Both the position numbers and the translations under genes were made by a program. The notes under the pieces were generated by a model, which worked only from the letters and a program-made list of their open reading frames with translations, made no database searches and had not been told where the DNA came from. Shown one piece after another: positions 22,985 through 28,692 of a DNA stretch of 33,731 bases. This stretch comes from an uncultured Erysipelotrichaceae bacterium. GTDB taxonomy: Bacteria; Bacillota_I; Bacilli_A; RFN20; CAG-826. The stretch lies in assembly GCA_947166565.1 (NCBI GenBank), contig CAMVEL010000021.1, positions 1-33,731 of the forward strand. The letters are read 5' to 3'. The stretch's first letter is position 1; each line of letters starts with the position of its first letter.

Positions 22985-24217
22985 ATGATGAAATTTAAAA
23001 CGGTACCTATCACCTTAATCACAGGTTACCTCGGAAGTGGGAAAACCACATTAATCAACCACATTTTAAAGAATGCGAAAAACCATAAAATCGCGGTCAT
23101 CGTCAACGATATCGGCGAAGTCAATATCGACGCGGATTTAATCGCTAGCGGAGGCATCGTCTCCGGAAAAGACGATTCTTTGGTGGCCCTTTCTAACGGA
23201 TGCATTTGCTGCACGTTAAAAGAAGACTTAACCAAGCAATTGGCGGATTTGGTCAATTCCAGGAACTTCGATTACATCCTAATCGAGGCTTCCGGCATTT
23301 GCGAACCCGTCCCCATCGCTCAGACCATTACCTATATGGAAGAGGAATTCGATAGGCAAAAATTGCCCAAATTCTATACACTGGATTCCATTATTTCCGT
23401 CACCGATGCCTTAAGGCTAACCGATGAATTCGGCTGCGGAGAAGCGTTAAAAGAGACGGAAAGAGAAGAAGAAAACCTCGAAAACCTCGTTATCCAGCAA
23501 CTGGAATTCTGCGACATCGTTTTGCTAAACAAAGTCAGTGAGATTTCCGAAGAAGAACTAAAGAAGGTGAAGATAGCGATTAAAGGCATCCAACCCGAAG
23601 CGAAGATCATCGAATGCGATTATTGCAATGTCGATATCGATGAACTCGTTGACAACCATCTATTTGACTTCAACAAAGCCGCGGGAAGCGCCGCCTGGAT
23701 TCGCGAATTTGAAGATTGGGATAACGAAGTCGATCACAGTAAGGAAGAACACCATCATGACGATGACGACGATGACGACGAACATGAGCACCATGAACAC
23801 GGTCATCACCATCACCATCACGGCATCGAAAACGAAGAAGAAGGCACTGCTTTGGAATATGACATCAACACCTTCGTCTATTATCGGAGAAAGCCCTTTG
23901 ACAAAGAGCGGTTCAAGAAATGGGTAGAGGAATCCCCAAAGCATAAAATCATTCGAGCGAAGGGCGTCTGCTATTTTTCCGATGACGAGAAAAACCTCTA
24001 TATCTATGAAAGCGCAGGCAGGCAAAGGACGTTGAGTTGCCATGGAAAGTGGCTATCTGACCGCATCAGCAAACAACAGATTAAAAACCTTCTAAAAACC
24101 GATAAAAACTTCGCGCATGATTGGGATGACCAATATAAGGAAAAACTAATCAAGCTTGTCTTTATCGGACAAAACCTAGACGAAAAGGCAATTAGAAACG
24201 AATTAGATCAAATCTAA
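22985..24217 (+). CDS. CobW/G3E family metal-chaperone GTPase
   Basis: 410 residues. ATG 22985 (or the adjacent ATG at 22988) follows AAGGA (22973-22977). The frame is open for 40 more codons upstream, but these are not protein-like. The G1 loop GYLGSGKTT is at about residues 14-22, the metal-binding CxCC (NGCICC, Cys73-76) follows, and IEASGICEP and LLNKVSE fit G3 and G4. A His/Asp-rich stretch (HHHDDDDDDDEHEHH, then HHHHHH) lies near residues 258-278, before the C-terminal CobW domain. The family delivers zinc or other metals to client proteins using GTP. Its position among many zinc-ribbon peptide genes makes a zinc role plausible. The specific metal and client are not determined. Confidence 0.9.
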   Translation: MMKFKTVPITLITGYLGSGKTTLINHILKNAKNHKIAVIVNDIGEVNIDADLIASGGIVSGKDDSLVALSNGCICCTLKEDLTKQLADLVNSRNFDYILIEASGICEPVPIAQTITYMEEEFDRQKLPKFYTLDSIISVTDALRLTDEFGCGEALKETEREEENLENLVIQQLEFCDIVLLNKVSEISEEELKKVKIAIKGIQPEAKIIECDYCNVDIDELVDNHLFDFNKAAGSAAWIREFEDWDNEVDHSKEEHHHDDDDDDDEHEHHEHGHHHHHHGIENEEEGTALEYDINTFVYYRRKPFDKERFKKWVEESPKHKIIRAKGVCYFSDDEKNLYIYESAGRQRTLSCHGKWLSDRISKQQIKNLLKTDKNFAHDWDDQYKEKLIKLVFIGQNLDEKAIRNELDQI

Positions 24218-24238
24218 TCGCAAATCGCATTATTGTTA

Positions 24239-24274
24239 GGCCGCCTCTACCGATATATCTGGCGGCCTTTTTTT
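24239..24274 (+). terminator. Rho-independent terminator of the CobW-type gene
   Basis: GGCCGCC (24239-24245) pairs perfectly with GGCGGCC (24261-24267), followed by TTTTTTTT. It runs straight into an orphan GTGRC element. Confidence 0.9.
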
Positions 24275-24275
24275 C

Positions 24276-24291
24276 GTGGCGCATTTGTGAC
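24276..24291 (+). promoter_or_regulatory. Orphan GTGRC direct-repeat element
   Basis: GTGGC (24276-24280) and GTGAC (24287-24291) match the best copies (GTGGCGCATTTGTGAC, identical to the one at 32340). No peptide gene follows: the next start is at 24524, which has its own element. It may be the remnant of a deleted family member. Confidence 0.5.
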
Positions 24292-24374
24292 GTATATCGG
24301 AGTTTTGCATGTATTTTTCGGATGATTAAATTGCTATTAAGGACTCTGAAACTAGGCGACACGTGGCAAAATAG

Positions 24375-24390
24375 TTGATACATGTATCAA
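24375..24390. promoter_or_regulatory. Perfect 16-bp palindrome
   Basis: TTGATACATGTATCAA is fully self-complementary and lies in a gene-free stretch between the CobW-type gene and copy 9. It has the form of a dimeric regulator site; no regulator is identified. Confidence 0.4.
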
Positions 24391-24464
24391 AAACGGTGGA
24401 TTGGTGATTTTTATAACTATACGAAATACTGTTATTAAGAGAGGCATGCCGCAATTTTTTATTT

Positions 24465-24495
24465 GTGACACATCTGTGGCATCCCAAGCGATAAC
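24465..24495 (+). promoter_or_regulatory. GTGRC element, reversed half-site order, for the gene at 24524
   Basis: GTGAC (24465-24469) comes first and GTGGC (24476-24480) second, still 11 bp apart, with GATAAC (24490-24495). Copies 4 and 10 show the same order with GCGGC as the second site. Confidence 0.6.
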
Positions 24496-24523
24496 ATATA
24501 ATTAACCAACGGGAACTTTGTAT

Positions 24524-24823
24524 ATGAAAAATGAATTACTAAAGGGATTAAGCGAAGAACAAATCGCCAAAGTTAAAGCTTGTAAGAACCAAGAAGAACT
24601 TTTGAAACTCGCTAAAAAAGAAGGCATTGAACTTACCGATGAACAATTGGAAGGTGTCAGCGGCGGAATGTGTACCTCCACTCCTAATGAACCATGCCGT
24701 TCATGCGGATCATGGAATGTTAAATGGGAAAAAGAGATGACTGACGTTTCGTTCCATCACTCATTTACATGCACATGCAAAGATTGCGGAGCGATCTGGC
24801 ACATCGATAGTCCAAATCTTTAA
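24524..24823 (+). CDS. Nif11-like leader / zinc-ribbon small peptide (copy 9)
   Basis: 99 residues. ATG 24524 has a modest GGGAA (24511-24515); an in-frame TTG at 24518 is less likely. The leader LKGLSEEQIAKVKACKN ends in LEGVSGG. The core opens MCTSTPNEP and has CRSC, the only first pair without Pro, then 23 residues including CT, CKDC and GAIWHIDS. It belongs with copies 4 and 5 in the CTCKDC subgroup. A weak CGAG/CTCG inverted pair (24826-24840) follows the stop and looks like a decayed family terminator, so read-through to copy 10 is possible. Confidence 0.85.
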   Translation: MKNELLKGLSEEQIAKVKACKNQEELLKLAKKEGIELTDEQLEGVSGGMCTSTPNEPCRSCGSWNVKWEKEMTDVSFHHSFTCTCKDCGAIWHIDSPNL

Positions 24824-24857
24824 GTCGAGTGAGGCATCTCGTTTATTAATGTTTTTT

Positions 24858-24890
24858 GTGACACAACCGCGGCATTCCAAACGGTAACAT
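24858..24890 (+). promoter_or_regulatory. GTGRC-type promoter element for the gene at 24916
   Basis: GTGAC (24858-24862) and GCGGC (24869-24873) are 11 bp apart, with GGTAACAT (24883-24890) as the -10 region. Confidence 0.55.
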
Positions 24891-24915
24891 AGAACTAACA
24901 AAGGGGACTTTGAAT

Positions 24916-25188
24916 ATGGAAAAAGATTTATTTCAAGGCTTAACCGGAGAGCAAATCGAAAAAGCCAAAGTCTGTCAAAACAATGAAGAGTTGTTGGCAT
25001 TAGCCAAAGAAGAAGGCATCGAACTCACCAAGGAACAATTAGAAGCCGTCAATGGTGGGTACAGCGGATGCCTATCAACCCCATCCATGCCATGCCCAAG
25101 ATGCAAAAGCATGAACATCCACCGCTATCACGGGGCCACCCGTTGGTTTAACGAATGCCTCGATTGTGGCCGCGAATGGATGTGCTAA
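24916..25188 (+). CDS. Nif11-like leader / zinc-ribbon small peptide (copy 10)
   Basis: 90 residues. ATG 24916 follows AAAGGGG (24900-24906). The leader is the most diverged at its start (MEKDLFQGLTGEQIEKAKVC) and ends in LEAVNGG. The core opens YSGCLSTPSMP and has CPRC, 17 residues, CLDC, then GREWMC, with a Cys as the last residue. From the leader's middle to the terminator it is nearly identical to copy 11 (27563), including the following hairpin, so the two share a recent common origin. Confidence 0.85.
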   Translation: MEKDLFQGLTGEQIEKAKVCQNNEELLALAKEEGIELTKEQLEAVNGGYSGCLSTPSMPCPRCKSMNIHRYHGATRWFNECLDCGREWMC

Positions 25189-25213
25189 TCCATTAGTATT
25201 CACCAAACCGATT

Positions 25214-25240
25214 AGCTACCAAGAAGGTAGCTTTTCTTTT
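25214..25240 (+). terminator. Rho-independent terminator (AGCTACC/GGTAGCT)
   Basis: AGCTACC (25214-25220) pairs with GGTAGCT (25226-25232) across AAGAA, followed by TTTCTTTTT. The same hairpin recurs after copy 11 at 27860. Confidence 0.85.
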
Positions 25241-25291
25241 TAACACAATGTAATTGAGCAAAGGAACATCAGCCGCGATGGCGAAACGGGC

Positions 25292-25320
25292 TTCAGGCAG
25301 AAAAAACGAGCCCTTATAAT
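25292..25320 (+). promoter_or_regulatory. Promoter of the YhhN-family gene
   Basis: A perfect TATAAT (25315-25320) lies 17 bp after TTCAGG (25292-25297). It ends only 8 bp before the start codon, so the transcript would have almost no leader. Confidence 0.55.
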
Positions 25321-25328
25321 ATACATGT

Positions 25329-26036
25329 ATGACAATTGCCATTATCTTGCTTTGCTTAGGGGCATTGACTTCGACTGTTTTCATCGTTAGCAAAGTCATT
25401 AATTATTCTCCGAAAACCATTGTCTTTAAAACGATTGCTTCTTTGGTTTTCGTTGCGTTAGGCATTTATGGCGCTGTGGTTACACCTGGTCCGACCCCAA
25501 TTAAGGTATTTATCGTATTGGGCTTATTCTTTGGGACGCTCGGCGATTTGTTGTTGGGCTTTAAATATGTGGTCACAAAGAATAAAAACATCTGGATTTT
25601 GGCGGGGATGTTTGCTTTTGCCTTTGGTCACGTTTTTTACGTAATCGCCTTATTCGTAGGCTATTATGTTCCCGGAAATCCGTGGTTTATCGCCCTTCCC
25701 TTCCTAACCGCTGTCGTCATCTCCTCTTTGTATATGGTCATTTCGCGTAAGGCAGGCGTTCGTTTTGGCAAACTCTTGCCGTTTGGCTTATTCTATCTTT
25801 TCTGTTTGACCTCGATGGTGTCGTCATCGCTTTATATGAATGTCCTGCACGGATTCACCCTCACCAACCTCGTGATGTTCTTCGCGGGGGCTGTGTGTTT
25901 TTCCGTCAGCGACTGCATGTTGACAGGCGCCTATTTCAAAGCCGGGAAACGGTCGAATACCTATATGGCGACTTATTCGGCGTTCTATTATGTGGCGCAG
26001 TTCGTTATCGCGTTCTCGTTGATGTTTTTGGGATAA
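25329..26036 (+). CDS. YhhN/TMEM86-family integral membrane protein
   Basis: 235 residues with about eight predicted transmembrane helices. Family-like features are FGTLGDLLLG (about residues 74-83), AFGHVFYVIALF (about 98-110), and a C-terminal SVSDCMLTGAYF followed by FYYVAQFVIAF. These are the conserved Asp/His positions of YhhN proteins. Animal TMEM86 members are lysoplasmalogenases; the bacterial role is usually inferred to be in ether-lipid or lysolipid metabolism, which fits an anaerobe but is not shown here. No Shine-Dalgarno precedes the ATG and the -10 hexamer is 8 bp upstream, so a leaderless mRNA is likely. A terminator follows at 26117. Confidence 0.8.
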   Translation: MTIAIILLCLGALTSTVFIVSKVINYSPKTIVFKTIASLVFVALGIYGAVVTPGPTPIKVFIVLGLFFGTLGDLLLGFKYVVTKNKNIWILAGMFAFAFGHVFYVIALFVGYYVPGNPWFIALPFLTAVVISSLYMVISRKAGVRFGKLLPFGLFYLFCLTSMVSSSLYMNVLHGFTLTNLVMFFAGAVCFSVSDCMLTGAYFKAGKRSNTYMATYSAFYYVAQFVIAFSLMFLG

Positions 26037-26116
26037 AGGAGTAGGCGCCAAATTGGGTTATTCGTATAAAGCAACAGAAAATAGCGCACCCATGTAATTA
26101 AAATTGACTATATAAG

Positions 26117-26140
26117 CCGAACTTAAATGTTTGGTTTTTT
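26117..26140 (+). terminator. Rho-independent terminator of the YhhN-family gene
   Basis: CCGAAC (26117-26122) pairs with GTTTGG (26129-26134), with one G-T pair, followed by TTTTTT. It lies between convergent genes and works only in the plus direction. Confidence 0.7.
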
Positions 26141-26158
26141 ATTCACAAAGAAGAATAA

Positions 26159-27352
26159 TTATTTGGCGATCGCAGGTATAACCTGATCGATAACCTGTTC
26201 GATGAATTCTTTGGGATCGGTAAATTCCGTAGGATCTTCGGACATAGAGATTTCGCCTTCTGGTTTACCGTGACGGGAATAACCCTCGCCTATGAATTCC
26301 ATGCTTGCCGTGTGGACATAATTCGTACTATAGTCGGTTTCTTCCTCAAAATCGAAGAGCCTATATTCGAAACTATCGAGTGCCTTGGTTTCTTTATCCA
26401 AATGCAATGTTCCTTTAATGATTCCCGGAATAACATCGTTTTCGCTTAAGTATTCGATGTATTTCTCTTCTTTCAGTTCAAAAGATAAATCGAAGTAATA
26501 GTTGGATTCAGTATATTCAATATTATTATTGATGATGAACTCGCTGATTTCCTCATCGCTGCATTCCAATAAAGAAAGGCAAATCTGATAATACAAGGCA
26601 TCAATGGCTTCGGCGTACCCTGGGCCATCATAGATGTTTATCCTATCAAAAATATCGGTCAAGGCCTTGGTTGTATATGAACCAAACAGGATATCTTTGC
26701 TGATGATTCCGTTGAATAAACGCATATCCTTATTGTCATCATCGTTGAAATCGGAAAAGAAATACCAGTTTTCGATCTGAAGGTTCAAATCATCAAAAAG
26801 CGCTTGCACCTGTTGCATGTAGGTATAACGGTTATTCTTTTGTATTTCTTCTTCATCAAAGTTGTCGTTCAAAAATGAATTTATCGTGGCGTATTGAACC
26901 AAAGAATAATACCCTAACCCTTGGCACATGATGTCAAATGTATTGTAGTCTTTATTCTTTATGACTTCCTCGTAGCTTTCTGCATCTACGTTGTAATAAT
27001 AACCGGTGGAGCCACTCCCATTATAATTAAAGAATTCGATGCTTTTGCCGTTGTCGTTGATGCTATTGGAATAGACGCTAAAATTCTGCTGAAAAATTGT
27101 GAAAAAGGATTTTTCGGTGAACGGCGATAAATCTTGTTTCGCCAATAATGATTTGAGATTATCGACAGCTTCCTGATGGTCGATGGTTCCTTCGGAAGAG
27201 CTGCCTTCGGTCGTAGTTTCGGAAGACGTATCATCACTAGTGGCTTCAGAAGTAGTGTCATCGCTCGTCGACTTGCTTTCTTCTTTTCTTCCGCATGATG
27301 CGATGGAAACCACTAACGGGAATATGAATATAGGTAATAGTTTTTTCTTCAT
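26159..27352 (-). CDS. Lipoprotein of unknown function
   Basis: 397 residues from the ATG at 27352, chosen because AGGAGG (27366-27361) lies 8 nt from it. The ATG at 27358 would be only 2 nt from that site. The signal peptide ends in SIASC (Cys20 from the chosen start), followed by a Ser/Thr/Asp/Glu linker of about 35 residues (TSDDTTSEATSDDTSSE). The rest is an acidic, Tyr/Phe/Asn-rich domain without cysteines in recognisable motifs, transmembrane helices or known signatures. It is convergent with the YhhN gene and unlinked in direction to the peptide genes around it. Related in style only to the partial lipoprotein at 33025. I do not recognise the family. Confidence 0.7.
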   Translation of the reverse strand: MKKKLLPIFIFPLVVSIASCGRKEESKSTSDDTTSEATSDDTSSETTTEGSSSEGTIDHQEAVDNLKSLLAKQDLSPFTEKSFFTIFQQNFSVYSNSINDNGKSIEFFNYNGSGSTGYYYNVDAESYEEVIKNKDYNTFDIMCQGLGYYSLVQYATINSFLNDNFDEEEIQKNNRYTYMQQVQALFDDLNLQIENWYFFSDFNDDDNKDMRLFNGIISKDILFGSYTTKALTDIFDRINIYDGPGYAEAIDALYYQICLSLLECSDEEISEFIINNNIEYTESNYYFDLSFELKEEKYIEYLSENDVIPGIIKGTLHLDKETKALDSFEYRLFDFEEETDYSTNYVHTASMEFIGEGYSRHGKPEGEISMSEDPTEFTDPKEFIEQVIDQVIPAIAK

Positions 27353-27504
27353 CTTCATTACCTCCTAATGTACCCAATATTCGCAGTGGTGATAAGGTCT
27401 TTTCGAGCTTGGCTTTTCTACAAATATTTTATTTTTTATTTGCCGGCATAAATAGCCCCATCTTTATATCTATGCTTTCTAGGGTTTGATGGTGGAAGGT
27501 CTTT

Positions 27505-27536
27505 GTGGCGCATCTGTGACGATGGCAGGATATAAT
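27505..27536 (+). promoter_or_regulatory. GTGRC direct-repeat promoter element for the gene at 27563
   Basis: GTGGC (27505-27509) and GTGAC (27516-27520) are 11 bp apart, with a perfect TATAAT at 27531-27536. From TATAAT through the ribosome site it is identical to the element of copy 12. Confidence 0.65.
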
Positions 27537-27562
27537 GAAAACAAATCAAGGAGACGCCAGCC

Positions 27563-27835
27563 ATGAAAGAAGAACTTTTGAAAGGTTTAACCAAAGAGCA
27601 GATCGCCAAAGCCAAAGCCTGTCAAAACAATGAAGAGTTGTTGGCATTAGCTAAACAGGAAGGCATCGAACTCACCAAGGAGCAATTAGAAGCCGTCAAT
27701 GGTGGGTACAGCGGATGCCTATCAACCCCATCCATGCCATGCCCAAGATGTAATAGCACGAACATCTACCGCTATGACGGAGCTAACCGTTGGTTCAACG
27801 AATGCCTCGATTGTGGCCGCAAATGGAAGTGCTAA
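27563..27835 (+). CDS. Nif11-like leader / zinc-ribbon small peptide (copy 11)
   Basis: 90 residues. ATG 27563 follows CAAGGAG (27547-27553). The leader LKGLTKEQIAKAKACQNN ends in LEAVNGG. The core YSGCLSTPSMP, CPRC, 17 residues, CLDC, GRKWKC differs from copy 10 at only a few positions (NST for KSM, Tyr for His, Asp for His, Asn for Thr). The changes remove two His and alter the tail. The 5' untranslated region instead matches copy 12, so the gene looks like a recombinant of the two neighbours' halves. Confidence 0.85.
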   Translation: MKEELLKGLTKEQIAKAKACQNNEELLALAKQEGIELTKEQLEAVNGGYSGCLSTPSMPCPRCNSTNIYRYDGANRWFNECLDCGRKWKC

Positions 27836-27859
27836 TCCATTAATAATCACAAACCGATT

Positions 27860-27884
27860 AGCTACCAAGAAGGTAGCTTTTCTT
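27860..27884 (+). terminator. Rho-independent terminator (AGCTACC/GGTAGCT)
   Basis: AGCTACC (27860-27866) pairs with GGTAGCT (27872-27878) across AAGAA, followed by TTTCTTATTT. It is a duplicate of the hairpin at 25214. Confidence 0.85.
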
Positions 27885-27930
27885 ATTTGGCTTGGGCCAA
27901 ACAACCAGCCTATTCCATATGAACTATGCT

Positions 27931-27962
27931 GTTGCACTTTTGTGATGGATGATTGTTATAAT
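27931..27962 (+). promoter_or_regulatory. Degenerate GTGRC element for the gene at 27989
   Basis: GTTGC (27931-27935) and GTGAT (27942-27946) keep the 11-bp phasing, with a perfect TATAAT at 27957-27962. Both half-sites have drifted, which may weaken control. Confidence 0.5.
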
Positions 27963-27988
27963 GAAAACAAATCAAGGAGACGCTAACC

Positions 27989-28261
27989 ATGAGAGAAGAA
28001 CTACTTAAAGGTTTAACCGAACAACAGGTTTCCAAATTAAAAGGATGCAAGAACCAGGAAGACGTTTTGAAAATCGCCAAAGAGGAAGGCCTAGAACTCA
28101 CCGATGAGCAATTGGAAGCCATTTCCGGTGGTAGCATTTGCGCGCCGGCCTGTCCAAATTGCGGAACAAAGGAACACGTTTATAAAAGTTGGGAAGAAGG
28201 AACGGAGGATAAATACGTCTGCAAAAAATGCGGCGCCATCGTCGGTGATTTCGGACTGTAA
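27989..28261 (+). CDS. Nif11-like leader / zinc-ribbon small peptide (copy 12)
   Basis: 90 residues. ATG 27989 follows CAAGGAG (27973-27979). The leader LKGLTEQQVSKLKGCKNQ ends in LEAISGG. The core opens SICAPA and has CPNC, 19 residues, CKKC, then GAIVGDF. The spacer is acidic (WEEGTEDKY). The final GAIVGDF replaces the usual aromatic GYxW pattern and resembles the end of copy 2 (GYIGDF). A decayed copy of a family gene follows 33 bp downstream. Confidence 0.85.
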   Translation: MREELLKGLTEQQVSKLKGCKNQEDVLKIAKEEGLELTDEQLEAISGGSICAPACPNCGTKEHVYKSWEEGTEDKYVCKKCGAIVGDFGL

Positions 28262-28294
28262 TTTAATTTAAACCATAACATTGAAAGAATAACG

Positions 28295-28449
28295 ATTAGG
28301 AAAGAAGAACTACTTAAAGGTTTGACTGAAGCGCAGGTCGCTAAGTTCGAATAGTGCAATAGCCAAGAGGAAATATAAAGGTCGCCAAAGAGGAAGGCAT
28401 CGAGCTAACCGATGAGCAGCTAAAAATCAAAACAATGCGATTTGCCTAA
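28295..28449 (+). pseudogene. Decayed Nif11-like leader peptide gene
   Basis: The frame from 28295 reads KEELLKGLTEAQVAKF, then Glu and a TAG (28352-28354) followed by a preserved Cys codon and NSQEEI, then TAA (28376-28378). After a frameshift it continues VAKEEGIELTDEQL (from 28381). The start codon is ATT, there is no GTGRC element, and the GG site and zinc-ribbon core are gone. It is closest to copy 12 in its first codons. This is direct evidence for gene loss in the family. Confidence 0.8.
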
Positions 28450-28576
28450 TTTCATAAAGAAATTGTTTGTGCTTAAATATTGCCATGATGTCGCCAAACG
28501 TTTTTAGTAAAACCATTTCAAATGGAGTGCTTTAGCCATTGGTTTAAGGCCCATTTTCTCTTATGGTTTGGCTTCA

Positions 28577-28627
28577 GCCTCCTAACCAATGCCTAGCCTT
28601 TCCGCGGGATTGGTCATTACAGGAGGC
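28577..28627 (+). other. Candidate structured RNA leader of the ABC exporter operon
   Basis: GCCTCCT (28577-28583) pairs with AGGAGGC (28621-28627). Inside it ACCAAT (28585-28590) pairs with ATTGGT (28609-28614), leaving a CATTAC bulge and an 18-nt loop. The AGGAGGC arm is a Shine-Dalgarno-like sequence that the stem would hide. It lies 66 bp ahead of the start codon. No known riboswitch class is recognised. From 28450 to 28692 no gene was found. Confidence 0.4.
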
Positions 28628-28692
28628 ATTAACTCTGTTCTCGCTTCGGATTTCCGGGGCTTCACATAAAATCACAAAAGAAAGGAAAACAC

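Noticed and set aside
23745-23822. A possible frameshifted or artificial His tag in the CobW-type gene
   Set aside because: His/Asp-rich inserts are normal in CobW-type metallochaperones and the frame continues into an intact C-terminal domain.
23628-24043. Met/Thr-rich and hydrophobic frames opposite and alongside the His/Asp-rich part of the CobW-type gene
   Set aside because: Low-complexity GAT/CAC repeats create these frames; neither has a start signal.
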